From the NCBI GenBank assembly GCA_942493075.1, contig OW818681.1:1798001-1862000 (forward strand): a DNA stretch of 64,000 nucleotides, given 5' to 3'. The notes below the pieces were generated by a model. The model ran no database searches and had not been told where the DNA came from. It worked only from the letters and a program-made list of their open reading frames with translations. This DNA comes from JBBQYD01 sp942493075. Its GTDB lineage: Bacteria; Verrucomicrobiota; Verrucomicrobiia; Limisphaerales; UBA8199. Positions 50,006 through 59,390 of the stretch are shown in pieces. The translations under genes and the position numbers were made by a program. Each line of letters begins with the position of its first letter. Position 1 is the stretch's first letter.

Positions 50006-50758
50006 ATGAAAGCTCCGCAGGAAGTGGAAACCGAGTTTGTAGCCGCGACAAGCAGGCTCTTCGAGGCTTTCGCTCCCTATCCGTTTGTTGCCCATGTTGA
50101 GGGATGTCCTTGCTGTGTGGGCAATCAGGATATGCGCGACCTGAGCTCTGCGCCGCTGCGCGAATTGTCATCCGGAGCGCTGTCGCGTTTCGCGTTCAAA
50201 GCATTGACGACGTGGGGGACTTCGGAGGACCTTAAACATTATTTGCCTCGGATTTTGGAGTTGGTCCTGAGCCCGGGAGGTTTCGGTTGCGAGGTAGAGG
50301 TCGTGTTTGGAAAACTGGGATTAGCGGAATGGAAGAGCTGGCCTGAGGAGGAGTGCTCTGCTGTAAAGCGCTATTTCCACACTGGATGGCGACTCATTCT
50401 CACCGGCGCTGACCTGCCTGTAGAACCAGACTCCTGGCTTTGTGGGCTTGGCAGGGCAGGTGAGCTGATGATTCCGTATCTCGAGGATTGGGCTGAATGC
50501 CGGTCTAGCCCGGCGTATGATCATCTGCTGAGATTTCTCGATAAGAATCTGCCTTCCTACCTTAAGCGGCATACACTCTCCAACTCGTTTTGGTCTGACT
50601 CTCCGGAGCGTGCCGCCGAGGTTTGTAACTGGCTGACCGATCCCCGCACGTGTTATCATCTGGAGGCCATCTATTTCGATAGCGACAGGAGGCGGTATGC
50701 GCCAACCCTGGCGGAAATTGTTGATCGCCTGGAACTGTTTGGGAGGACGCGCTCCTGA
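50006..50758 (+). CDS. Conserved hypothetical protein
   Basis: From ATG 50006 the product has 250 residues; a GTG at 49997 would add three. It is soluble, rich in aromatic residues, and has a cysteine cluster GCPCC at 33-37 near the N-terminus. Helical repeats follow (LKHYLPRILELVL, HTGWRLILTGADLPVEPDSWLCGLGRAGELMIPYLEDW). The cluster could bind a metal. I recognise it as a widespread hypothetical type with no assigned function. It lies just outside repeat copy 4 and shows no operon partner. Confidence 0.7.
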   Translation: MKAPQEVETEFVAATSRLFEAFAPYPFVAHVEGCPCCVGNQDMRDLSSAPLRELSSGALSRFAFKALTTWGTSEDLKHYLPRILELVLSPGGFGCEVEVVFGKLGLAEWKSWPEEECSAVKRYFHTGWRLILTGADLPVEPDSWLCGLGRAGELMIPYLEDWAECRSSPAYDHLLRFLDKNLPSYLKRHTLSNSFWSDSPERAAEVCNWLTDPRTCYHLEAIYFDSDRRRYAPTLAEIVDRLELFGRTRS

Positions 50759-50836
50759 GTATCTTTCCGAAGGACAGACAAACATGTTTGTTTTGGACGA
50801 GAAAGTTGCTTATAATGCAACTATCGGGATAAAAAC

Positions 50837-51498
50837 ATGCAATCCGTACTAGTTCTTCACGAGGAACGCGGGACGTGTCACGGTGCGCTCCTGGACACGG
50901 TGAGCATGCGTCATCTTTTGCGTGGAACCTCAGATATTAGAGGCAAAATAGCCGGGATGCTGAAGGCTGGGGATCTGATACAACTTCGCCGTGGTTTGTA
51001 TACAAGCCAGCGAAACCTTGATGTTCGGTGCTTGGCCGGAGCAATCTATGGCTCAAGACTAAACTGGAGATGGATCTACATCCGCCATCGCATGCGATGA
51101 CTGAGGTCCGAGCTCAGCTCCAGCCCACCCCCTACCAGGTGATGCTCTACGATTTAAGCAGCCTATTTGCAGGCAAGTTGCATGCGGTGCTATGTCGAGG
51201 ATGGAAAAACCGGATTAAGGGACGGGATTTCTATGATTTTGTTTGGTATGTTGGCCGAAAGATCACTCCCAATTTGCGACACCTGGAAGCCCGTATGCGT
51301 CAGTCGGGCTATTGGAGTGGAGGATCCATTACTTCCGAGACGCTCACCCGCCTGCTCAAGAGGCGATTTGACGAGGTAGATTTTCGGGAAGCGGCTGAGG
51401 AGGTCCGCGTGTTTTGCACGATGGGCGGGAAGTGGAGCTTTGGTCGGGGGAGTTCTTTAAGGACCTTGCCGCTCGCGTCCCGGCTGTAGAAAAATAGG
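50837..51498 (+). pseudogene. Decayed AbiE-type toxin-antitoxin locus (abiEi-abiEii fusion remnant)
   Basis: The first frame (50837-51045) resembles the N-terminus of AbiEi antitoxins, with a winged-helix part ending IQLRRGLYTSQRNLDVRCLAGAIYG. It then breaks. In another frame, from about 51049, the text is the C-terminal half of an AbiEii nucleotidyltransferase toxin: KLEMDLHPP, LFAGKLHAVLCRGWKNRIKGRDFYDFVWYVGRK, HLEARMRQSGYW. A second frame change near 51415 is needed to read the natural end DGREVELWSGEFFKDL...VEK to a stop at 51496-51498. The antitoxin C-terminus and the toxin N-terminal catalytic half are missing, so an internal deletion fused the two genes. It is not functional as a TA pair. 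Confidence 0.7.
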
Positions 51499-51597
51499 CA
51501 ACATCTCGAAACGGGCATCCCCCGAGGTTTCATTTAGATCCCAGGCAACCCCGTATTGCATTCATCCAGCATTTAGCGACATTAAGGACCATATTTT

Positions 51598-51924
51598 ATG
51601 AGTCTATTCGGATCGTTTAAGGACAAAGCGTTTGCGGCATCTGCCCGGGGAATGATTAACCGGCAGATTGCCAGCTTTGGGGAAGTGACCGATTTGCAGC
51701 TTGATGCGACTGGCAAAACCATCAGTCTGGAGGCCAACTTGAAAGGGGAGGTCAGCCCAGTTTCGATTCGGGTGGGTGCTTACCAGGTCACGGATGAGGG
51801 AGGGCAGAGCTACATCTCTTTTTCCCAGTTTAGCTCCTCCCGGGAATGGCTGGCGACGGCTCTGAATCAATTTGCCGCCGGTCGCAAGTTCCCGTTGCCA
51901 GGCACCGCGCGAGCAGTGCTATAG
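51598..51924 (+). CDS. Small conserved hypothetical protein
   Basis: The 108-residue product starts MSLFGSFKDKAFAASARGMINRQI, an amphipathic helix. It continues as a beta-rich domain (VTDLQLDATGKTISLEANLKGEVSPVSIRVGAYQV) and a C-terminal helix (SREWLATALNQFA). It resembles short proteins of unknown function found across Proteobacteria and Verrucomicrobia. No signal peptide or catalytic motif is visible. It converges on the response regulator at 51985. Confidence 0.7.
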   Translation: MSLFGSFKDKAFAASARGMINRQIASFGEVTDLQLDATGKTISLEANLKGEVSPVSIRVGAYQVTDEGGQSYISFSQFSSSREWLATALNQFAAGRKFPLPGTARAVL

Positions 51925-51984
51925 CTTGTTGCCGCGTTTCCTTCGGGGTATCGGGAGTTGCAGATTGCTGCTCAGAGCCAGTGG

Positions 51985-52689
51985 TCATTCCTCCTCGGAA
52001 GGGCGTTGCTCCGACATTCTTGAATTGATGTATCGGATGGCTGCTTCGGTTCGTGAGTTCACATGCAACTTTTTGAATACACGTTTAAGGTGCGTGCAAA
52101 CGGTTTCGTAGTTCATGGACAGCCTGTCCGCGATGAGCTTGTTCGAGTGCCCTTTGGAGACGAGTTGCAGGATCTGCTCTTCGCGTGCTGATAACTGGGA
52201 GAACTCGTTCGTCGTCTTGGCTCCTTTACGGAACGACTCAATTAAGCGGCGGGCGATCTGGCTGGTCATGGGCACCCCGCCTCCCAGCACATCCAACAAG
52301 GCTTGCCTCAGGTCGGAGGGCTTGGTGCGTTTCAGCAAGTAGCCATCTGCTCCTGCTTCAAGCGCCATGAAAAGCAATTCCTGGTTATCCATCGCGGTCA
52401 ACATCACGATCTGAATCTCCGGCAGGATGGCCTTTAACCGCGCGGTGCATTCGATGCCGGACATGCGTGGCAGAAAGATATCCATCAGGATCACATTTGG
52501 AGACTTTCGAGGGATCATCGTGAGGGCTTCCTCACCGCTGACGCAGGAGCAAACGCATGTGAAATCAGGGAATGAATCGATCAACCGGCTCCACCCCTCT
52601 CGAGCCTTGGATTGATCTTCGACCAACGCGACTCTGATCTTGGACTCTTGTTTGTTTTGGGCATCTGGCCCGTTTCTCTTGGTTTGCAT
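51985..52689 (-). CDS. NarL/FixJ-type response regulator
   Basis: The 234-residue protein has a receiver domain with ED at 24-25, phosphoacceptor Asp70 in VILMDIFLPRMSG, Thr98 in MLTAM and Lys120 in YLLKR. It also has a LuxR-type helix-turn-helix at about 165-222 (LSAREEQILQLVSKGHSNKLIADRLSMNYETVCTHLKRVFKKLHV). A 17-residue polar leader precedes the receiver. It lies 10 bases after the HisKA_3-type kinase on the same strand, which fits a classic NarX/NarL-like pair controlling transcription. Confidence 0.9.
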   Translation of the reverse strand: MQTKRNGPDAQNKQESKIRVALVEDQSKAREGWSRLIDSFPDFTCVCSCVSGEEALTMIPRKSPNVILMDIFLPRMSGIECTARLKAILPEIQIVMLTAMDNQELLFMALEAGADGYLLKRTKPSDLRQALLDVLGGGVPMTSQIARRLIESFRKGAKTTNEFSQLSAREEQILQLVSKGHSNKLIADRLSMNYETVCTHLKRVFKKLHVNSRTEAAIRYINSRMSEQRPSEEE

Positions 52690-52699
52690 CTAGAAAGGG

Positions 52700-54199
52700 T
52701 CAGTGTTGCTCGGGATTCTCCGTCGGTTGCGGGACGGCAGGATGTTTTTCGACGATGGTTGTCAGACGCTTCTCCGGGCGCCACAGCCAGGACATGGAGA
52801 TCCTGCGGGGGCTATGCACGGGAACACGAAACTCGATGCGGCAGCCTTTTCCCGGTGCGCTGGAGATAACGCACTCGCCGCCCAGTTCACGCATGCGGCG
52901 GCTCATGTTTCCAAGGCCGTTTCGCGCCGGGCGGATGCTATGCATGTCAAATCCCCGGCCGTTGTCCTGCACGATGATAAGCAGACTTCTGCGGTGCCGA
53001 CCGATCTGGAGCCTCACCTCTGTAGCACCGGAGTATTTCAAGATATTGTTCAACGTTTCTTTGATCGCCATGAGCAGGCTCCTGCGCAAGGGCAAGTCAG
53101 CCGCGATGCTCATGGCCTTGGGATCTATTTCGAAGACACATGCTATCCCAGCGGGGCAAAGGAACTTCTGTGCGTAGTCGCACACGTAATCCGAAAAATC
53201 CTGCAAGGTGTCCCGCCGCGGATTCAAGGCCCACAGGATCTCGTCCAGGCTCGAAAGCACCCCTCTGGCTTCGTCACAGATTTGTTCCAGTTGAGCTCGC
53301 ACCTTGGGTTCCTGTGGAAGTTCCCCCTGGAGAACCTCTCCATTAAGCACCAGGTGCGTCATGCGGGAGCCAATGTCGTCATGAACATCCATGGCGATGC
53401 GCGCTCGCTCACGCTGCAATAACCAGTGTTCCTTCTGGTGCAATGCCAGTTGCGCCGCGAGGAAGAACAGAGCCAGAATGATGAAACCGCAGATGATTAC
53501 GAACGGGATTTGGAACCAGGGTGTCTGCCAGAAGTACACCCGGAGTGGCAGCGAAGGTGGCAGCACAATCACTCGCATGGGTTGCGCCCACCACGGTTCC
53601 GTTCCAACCCCGCCCAGCGGGGTCGCCCGCCCCCACGAATCCGGGGCGCGGGTCACCTCCGTCCAATCTTTGGCAGTCTCCGGGGCCAAACGCCAGTCCC
53701 GGTCTGACTGGACAACCATGTGTCGGCCATCGGCGAAACCAATTTGCATCCCGAGTAGCATGCCCGCGCTTGAAGCTGAGTTAAAGGCCTCCACGGCAAG
53801 CACATGCCGCCCTGGAGTCATAAGCTGTGTGAGGTCGAAAGAAAAGAGTTCGCGCCACTCCGCACCCCGGCCGAGCTCCCTGCCATCCAGATAGAGCCTA
53901 AACCCGTTATCCGCCGTTATCGACAGGTTGGCGTAGACAACCTTATTGGTTGAAGGCAGTTCGAAGGCCTTCCAAAACCGGCATACCTGCATCTCCAGCG
54001 TCTTGCTTTCCCAAATCCATGGTCCCAGGAACTCCAAGGGATTGTGATGCGGATCGTCATTCTCCCCGAGCATCTCACCAATCGCCGCGTTTGTATCGCC
54101 GATGCTCTGAAGCGGGCAAAACAAGGAAAGGAATGCGAGCAGGAGCGCCGCCAAGCCACTATGGCACAATGGAGATTCGATCTTAAAATTCGGAATCAT
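52700..54199 (-). CDS. HisKA_3-type sensor kinase with a rhamnosidase-like sensor domain
   Basis: From the ATG at 54199 the kinase has 499 residues; 54250 is an alternative start without benefit to the signal peptide. The signal (about 13-33) is followed by a periplasmic jelly-roll domain (60-215) that closely follows the N-terminal carbohydrate-binding domain of GH78 rhamnosidases. Its features are RFWKAFELPS, ITADNGFRLYLDGRELG, LTQLMTPGRHVLAVEAFN and QSDRDWRLAPE. A membrane helix lies at about 230-252. The dimerisation helix has the phospho-acceptor His273 in AMDVHDDIGSRMTHL. The ATPase domain has KETLNNILKYSG, DNGRGFD and GLGNMSRR. It is paired with the downstream NarL-type regulator and may sense a sugar released by the local glycosidases. 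Confidence 0.85.
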   Translation of the reverse strand: MIPNFKIESPLCHSGLAALLLAFLSLFCPLQSIGDTNAAIGEMLGENDDPHHNPLEFLGPWIWESKTLEMQVCRFWKAFELPSTNKVVYANLSITADNGFRLYLDGRELGRGAEWRELFSFDLTQLMTPGRHVLAVEAFNSASSAGMLLGMQIGFADGRHMVVQSDRDWRLAPETAKDWTEVTRAPDSWGRATPLGGVGTEPWWAQPMRVIVLPPSLPLRVYFWQTPWFQIPFVIICGFIILALFFLAAQLALHQKEHWLLQRERARIAMDVHDDIGSRMTHLVLNGEVLQGELPQEPKVRAQLEQICDEARGVLSSLDEILWALNPRRDTLQDFSDYVCDYAQKFLCPAGIACVFEIDPKAMSIAADLPLRRSLLMAIKETLNNILKYSGATEVRLQIGRHRRSLLIIVQDNGRGFDMHSIRPARNGLGNMSRRMRELGGECVISSAPGKGCRIEFRVPVHSPRRISMSWLWRPEKRLTTIVEKHPAVPQPTENPEQH

Positions 54200-54476
54200 C
54201 GCTATCTTGATTACTTGGCCGAGTGTTGCACAGCGCGGGAATGGTTGCATAGGCCAAAATACATACTCTCAGATGGCCTCAAATTGGCATTGAGCCGTCC
54301 CCTATTCTAGTGAGGCAAGCGTGACTAGGTTTGGGGACTTCCGGAAGGGTTGTGTCACGGCTAAGCTTAAGCAAATCACAATGGATCAGCTTAAGTTCTA
54401 TGCAGAGCGATGCGCCCGGCATTCGTCGGCCGCTTTTGCGGCTCAAGCTGGATTCAACCCATACCACAGACGACAA

Positions 54477-57400
54477 ATGAAACGATCGTACCACCCGAAA
54501 TGGAATAGAACCGCAGGCCTTGGGCTTGCGGCAGTAATGGCTTTGACTGGCTCTGCGTCAGCGGGCTTGGTCATTGTCACCAACAGCGAAAGCGGGACTG
54601 AGAACGTCTATCCCTTTACGCCAAGCTGGACTCCGAGCACAACCAGTTTGATTGCCGGCTTGGTGCCGATCACCACAGCCAATGGCAATTTTAACATGGA
54701 GCAGAGCGGAGAGAACATTCGCGACGTGAATTCGTTAACCACCGGCGGCAGTCTCGCGATCGCGCCGAGTGGGACAACCACGACCCACAACTATGTGGCC
54801 TGTGGAAACAACGCGGGGCTGACAGCAACCTACGTTTTGCCTGCATCGACGTTGGGTCATGAGATTACGAACATCACTGTCTATAGCGGTTGGAAGGATG
54901 CTGGTCGCGATGGACAAGCATACAACATCTCGTATTCCACTGTCGCTAATCCAACAGTTTTCAACCCGCTGACCATTGTGAACTACTCTGGGCCAGCGCT
55001 GCCAGGAAACACTGCTTCCTCCATTCGGATCAGCATGACTGATTCCGCCGGGGGAGCGATCGCGCATAACGTGGCGCAAATCCGGTTCGACTTTAGCGCT
55101 CCAAGTTCAGAGAACGGCTGGACCGGATACGGTGCCATCACCGTGGGTGGGACCCCATCCACCACGACAGCTCCACAGGGGCTGATGGTCGTTGCTGAGA
55201 ATAAATCTCTTGAGGGAGATTTCCTTCCAGACTGGGTGGTGGAAAGCGACAACTTGATCAAGGAAATGCTCCCCAGCACAATCGTTGGGAACTTCCTGGC
55301 TGAGGCATCCGCAGGACCGAGTATCCTCACGGACTCATTGCTGGGTTATATGAGCGACCATGCCGGTTTCGCAACTGCGGGACCAGGAGCTGGCGGCATC
55401 CTGATCTATAGTTTGACGAATTCTGTGAATGGCTCGGATCTCACGAATATCGTCCTTTACAGTGGGTGGGGCGACCGCGGTCGTGACGGGCAGGGTTACC
55501 TCATTTCCTATTCCACAGTCTCAGCGCCAACCACATTCCTGCCGCTGGTGACCAACATCTTTAATCCAGACATCAGTTCAGGCCTCGCGTCAGCTAATAA
55601 GGTCGCGCTGCACATGGCAGATGGTTCAGCACTCGCTCAAAATGTGCACAGCCTTAAGTTCGACTTCGCGGGGGTGCCCTCCTTTGATAATGACTACTCT
55701 GGCTATTCAGAAATCATTGTGCAGGGCCGCGACTCCCAACCCCCAACGGCACCTCCCTCGCCATACATGACACAGGATACACTGCCGGGCAGCGTTCTTG
55801 ACATCGTCGGAGCCCAGGTCAGCTTCACCGTTGCCTTCAGCAACGTGCCTCCGGTCTCCTATCAATGGCAGGTGCTCAAAGATGGCACAACCAACGATGT
55901 CCCTGGAGCGACGAGTGCAACCCTGACCTTGAACAACGTGCAATTGACTGACATCGGTTCCTATCGCGTCAAAGCCATGAACGCCACCAACGCCCTTGGT
56001 GTTTCGTATAGCTCCCCGAGTTCGCTGATGATCAGCAATCTCCCGCCCGCAGTTGACGGTGTTATCACCTATTACTCGGCTCAAACGGGATTAGGGAAGG
56101 ACGTTGCCGAAACGAACTTCTATCCGACATGGACAATAGCCGGCAATAGCATGATCGCAGGGGCTTTCCCGGTCATAGGCGCAGGAGACTTCGCACTGGG
56201 CCAATCCGGTGGTGACCCTGCCTTACTCACCGATGGCTCTTTCGGTTACCTTACTTATTGGCCAGGCGTTGGAAGCAGCCCAACTCTTGTAACGTGTGGT
56301 GTCAACCCTGCCGGACAGTCCGTTACTTATACCTTTGATACCTCAACGGCTGTCAATGGATACGATCTGACAAATATCGTGGTCTATGGCGGATGGGGCG
56401 ACGCAGGGCGCGATGCGCAAAAGTTCCAGGTCCTCTATTCGACCGTGGCTGATCCATCCACATTCAACCAGCTCGCTACGGTCGATTTCAATCCCTCAAA
56501 CCCGAACAACACGCAAGCAGCTACCCGCAGCACATTGCGTCCAGAAGGTGACGCCCTCGTGCGCAACGTTGCTGCGATTATGTTCAACTTCAACCTTGTC
56601 GGCGCACCGGTTGAGAATTCATGGGTTGGACACTCCGAAATCGTGGTGGGCGGAAAGCCCTCAGCACCGAGGCCGGTTCTATCTCAGGATATCCGTCCTT
56701 TGACCGCTGCGGACGTGGAAGGAAGCCGGTTGGTGATCACTGCCGGGTTTACCAGCAGCTCACCGGTTACCTATCAATGGCGCAAGAACGGAGTCGATAT
56801 TCCCGGAGCCAACACACCCACGCTGACCTTGACTAACTTGACTCTTTCGGACACTGCGACCAACGGAGGATATAGCCTCGTAGCCGTGAATTCATCAGGC
56901 CAGGCGTCTAGCCGCGGCTGCGCGGTGACAGTGAATCAGGCTCCTGGCGCAACCAATAATCTGGTAACCGCCTTCGCCTATCAAACCGGCGATTCGGCCC
57001 CTTTCAGCTCCACCTGGAGCGTTGCACCGGGCAGCATGATTGCCGGCCAGTACCCCAGCATCACAGGGACTGGGAATTTCAATGACCCGGATGGCAATCC
57101 GAACAGCAGCGGGCTGGCCGGAGGATTGCCGGTGTTGACCGACGGCGACTACGGAATGCTGGTAGCTGGCGGTGCGCACCCGGCGTTCGCTACCTGTGGT
57201 CCCAATGCAGGACGTTATGTCGTTTACAGCCTTGGTGACGGTGCAAATGGTTACGATCTTACCAACATCGTGATTGCAGGCGGTTGGAACGACAGCGGTC
57301 GTGACCACCAGGCCTACACGGTCGGCTACTCTACAAAGGCGAATCCTACCACCTTTTTACCCATCGCGGTGGTTAACAATAATCCGAAGCTCGCGGTCAA

Positions 57401-58334
57401 CGCCAATCACTCGGTGGTGCGCACCACACTGACTCCGGTTAGTGGCGTGCTTGCAAGCAATGCCGTCGCTGTCATGGTCGATTTCGTCACACCTGTCGGC
57501 GAGAATTTTTACTCCGGCTACAGCGAGATCAGCTTGTATGGCCGCGCCTCTGCCACCCCACCGGTCCCTGGACCGGTTGTAGCTGTTGAGAACCAGAACA
57601 CTGACACTCCTACCTGGACCGTCGAAGCTGGGAATTTGATTGCCGGAAAACTCCCTGATGCTTTCGGGGCAGGAAATTTCCAGGCCGAGTCTGCCGGAGG
57701 GTTTCCGGTGCTGACCGATGGCACTATCACCCCATTCAATGGTCCGGCAACCTTCGCGACTGCTGGCAGCGGCGCTGGGCAGTCTGCCACCTACTTCGCT
57801 CCGAATGGCTGGAACCTTAGCCAAATCGTGGTTTACAGCGGTTGGGGTGATGCGGGACGGGATGGCCAATTCTATGATGTGAGCTATTCCACACTGTCTG
57901 ATCCCGCGACATTTCTTCCGCTGGTCAGAGTGGATTATAATCCCGAGGTCGGGTCAGGCCCCTCGATGAATCGGGTTTCAATCACCAATTCCACCGGAGG
58001 ATTACTTGCTGCCGGTGTGGCGGCGGTGAAATTCGACTTCTCACGGCAGATCAGCCAGGATAATGCCTACTCTGGCTACTCCGAGATTGTGCTGCTCGGA
58101 ACCATACCGCCGCACTTGGGCACCTTCGCCGTGTCGGGGAACAACTTCGTGCTGACCGGCGGCGGAAACCCTGGTGACACCTATTCGATTCTGATCTCCA
58201 CAGATGTGGGGGCGCCGTTGTCCGAATGGAAAACCAATGCCGTCGGAGCCGTGAATAGCAGCGGGGAATGGTCGAACACCATCCCTCTGTCAACCTCTGA
58301 ACCGAAACGATTCTTCCGGCTGAAGATGCCGTGA
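54477..58334 (+). CDS. Exported five-repeat protein with Ig-like domains
   Basis: The ATG at 54477 gives a clean signal peptide (AGLGLAAVMALTGSASAGL, about 12-30) and 1285 residues; the longer frame from 54321 has no signal. Five copies of a module of about 190 residues make up most of the protein. Each has an opening like PSWTPSTTSLIAGLVP, a DPALLTDGSFGYL-like line, the hallmark YDLTNIVVYGGWGDAGRDAQ, and YSTVADPSTFNQLA. Ig-like domains with QYQWRKNGVDIPGA-like strands lie between repeats 2-3 and 3-4. A short beta domain ends the protein. The modules probably bind polysaccharide or other surface partners; no enzyme motif is seen. The prepilin gene and GH78 genes follow in the same direction. 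Confidence 0.8.
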   Translation: MKRSYHPKWNRTAGLGLAAVMALTGSASAGLVIVTNSESGTENVYPFTPSWTPSTTSLIAGLVPITTANGNFNMEQSGENIRDVNSLTTGGSLAIAPSGTTTTHNYVACGNNAGLTATYVLPASTLGHEITNITVYSGWKDAGRDGQAYNISYSTVANPTVFNPLTIVNYSGPALPGNTASSIRISMTDSAGGAIAHNVAQIRFDFSAPSSENGWTGYGAITVGGTPSTTTAPQGLMVVAENKSLEGDFLPDWVVESDNLIKEMLPSTIVGNFLAEASAGPSILTDSLLGYMSDHAGFATAGPGAGGILIYSLTNSVNGSDLTNIVLYSGWGDRGRDGQGYLISYSTVSAPTTFLPLVTNIFNPDISSGLASANKVALHMADGSALAQNVHSLKFDFAGVPSFDNDYSGYSEIIVQGRDSQPPTAPPSPYMTQDTLPGSVLDIVGAQVSFTVAFSNVPPVSYQWQVLKDGTTNDVPGATSATLTLNNVQLTDIGSYRVKAMNATNALGVSYSSPSSLMISNLPPAVDGVITYYSAQTGLGKDVAETNFYPTWTIAGNSMIAGAFPVIGAGDFALGQSGGDPALLTDGSFGYLTYWPGVGSSPTLVTCGVNPAGQSVTYTFDTSTAVNGYDLTNIVVYGGWGDAGRDAQKFQVLYSTVADPSTFNQLATVDFNPSNPNNTQAATRSTLRPEGDALVRNVAAIMFNFNLVGAPVENSWVGHSEIVVGGKPSAPRPVLSQDIRPLTAADVEGSRLVITAGFTSSSPVTYQWRKNGVDIPGANTPTLTLTNLTLSDTATNGGYSLVAVNSSGQASSRGCAVTVNQAPGATNNLVTAFAYQTGDSAPFSSTWSVAPGSMIAGQYPSITGTGNFNDPDGNPNSSGLAGGLPVLTDGDYGMLVAGGAHPAFATCGPNAGRYVVYSLGDGANGYDLTNIVIAGGWNDSGRDHQAYTVGYSTKANPTTFLPIAVVNNNPKLAVNANHSVVRTTLTPVSGVLASNAVAVMVDFVTPVGENFYSGYSEISLYGRASATPPVPGPVVAVENQNTDTPTWTVEAGNLIAGKLPDAFGAGNFQAESAGGFPVLTDGTITPFNGPATFATAGSGAGQSATYFAPNGWNLSQIVVYSGWGDAGRDGQFYDVSYSTLSDPATFLPLVRVDYNPEVGSGPSMNRVSITNSTGGLLAAGVAAVKFDFSRQISQDNAYSGYSEIVLLGTIPPHLGTFAVSGNNFVLTGGGNPGDTYSILISTDVGAPLSEWKTNAVGAVNSSGEWSNTIPLSTSEPKRFFRLKMP

Positions 58335-58354
58335 GGTGAAGTCGATGTAATACC

Positions 58355-58383
58355 TGCGGCCCCGGAGATGATCCGGGGCCGCA
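58355..58383. terminator. Perfect 12-bp GC-rich hairpin
   Basis: TGCGGCCCCGGA (58355-58366) pairs with TCCGGGGCCGCA (58372-58383) around the loop GATGA. It lies between the five-repeat protein and the prepilin gene. There is no T-tract after it, so it may be a Rho-assisted terminator, an attenuator or an RNA-stabilising stem. Confidence 0.55.
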
Positions 58384-58410
58384 ATACCTCAAACTGGAAG
58401 ATTCTGCTAG

Positions 58411-59265
58411 ATGAACAAACTCAAAAGAAATTCCGCCGTCGGCCGTGTTCCCAGTGTCGGCGCGTTTACTCTCATCGAATTGTTGGTGGTTATTGCCATT
58501 ATCGCCATTCTTGCGGCAATGCTTTTGCCGGCACTTTCAAGGGCGAAGGAAAAAGCCAACGCCATCAGTTGTCTCAATAATTTGAAGCAGTTGACATTGG
58601 GTGTCCACATGTATGCTGTGGATAATAGGGACTACCTAGTCCCCAACAGACTATTAACCACAGATAGTTGGGTAGGTGGTAACGTCAGTATTCAGCCTGA
58701 CTGGACAAATCAGAATCTGATTCGCGCCTCGTTGCTTTTCAAATACAACGGTTCCGTTAACCTCTATCGATGCCCCTCGGATAAAGCGGTTGTGGCAAAC
58801 ACCAGCATGCCGCGCGCTCGTAGTTACTCTCTTAGCTGCATGATGGGGGATAACGTCACTGATTACGGGGTTCACAGTGGAATCAAGGAAAATGTGAAGC
58901 TCTCAACTATCCGTTCCCCATCCCCCAGCACGGCCATGTTGTTTGTTGACGAGCAGGCTGATCCGCTCAAATCCGACGCTAATAATACCAGTTTGGATGA
59001 CGGTTACTTTGCGCTTAACTTCGATCATAATAATGCGACAACCCAATGGCGGAATGTCCCATCAAGCCGCCATGGCAATTACGGTCAGTTCTCCTACGCG
59101 GATGGACACAGTGGTATCATCAAATGGAGGAACCCTGGCACCCAGCGGTTGAAAGGTATTGATAAACGCATTGAGTCGGGTGTTAAAGATGATTTGCGTC
59201 AAGTTTGGCACTCCATATATGCCCAAGAAGGATATGGTGCTGCCAAGCGAAACCCATGGCTCTGA
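58411..59265 (+). CDS. Prepilin-type exported protein with H-X9-DG motif
   Basis: The 284-residue protein has a type IV prepilin N-terminus. Cleavage is expected after Gly17 in SVGAFTLIELLVVIAIIAILAAMLLPAL, followed by the +5 glutamate and a 20-residue hydrophobic helix. The C-terminal domain has LNNLKQLTLGVHMYAVDNRDYL, RCPSDKA and the H-X9-DG signature (HGNYGQFSYADG, near residue 216-227) that marks the large DUF1559-like families of Verrucomicrobia and Planctomycetes. Such proteins are processed by PilD and usually belong to type II secretion-like or surface systems. It lies behind a strong hairpin after the five-repeat gene and before the rhamnosidase. Confidence 0.88.
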   Translation: MNKLKRNSAVGRVPSVGAFTLIELLVVIAIIAILAAMLLPALSRAKEKANAISCLNNLKQLTLGVHMYAVDNRDYLVPNRLLTTDSWVGGNVSIQPDWTNQNLIRASLLFKYNGSVNLYRCPSDKAVVANTSMPRARSYSLSCMMGDNVTDYGVHSGIKENVKLSTIRSPSPSTAMLFVDEQADPLKSDANNTSLDDGYFALNFDHNNATTQWRNVPSSRHGNYGQFSYADGHSGIIKWRNPGTQRLKGIDKRIESGVKDDLRQVWHSIYAQEGYGAAKRNPWL

Positions 59266-59390
59266 TCGGAATCTGTCGTAACCAAATCGAGACTCACTTA
59301 TAAGTTTTTCCGCCGAATGCAGTTTCTGCTGGCAAAGAGGCTTCTACTGTTATGCCCCAATTCGGCCCCTGTTTTACCTAATAACCAATC

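Noticed and set aside
53391..53894. Plus-strand frame opposite the second histidine kinase
   Set aside because: The minus strand encodes a complete kinase; the plus frame is low-complexity Arg/Ser/Pro text.
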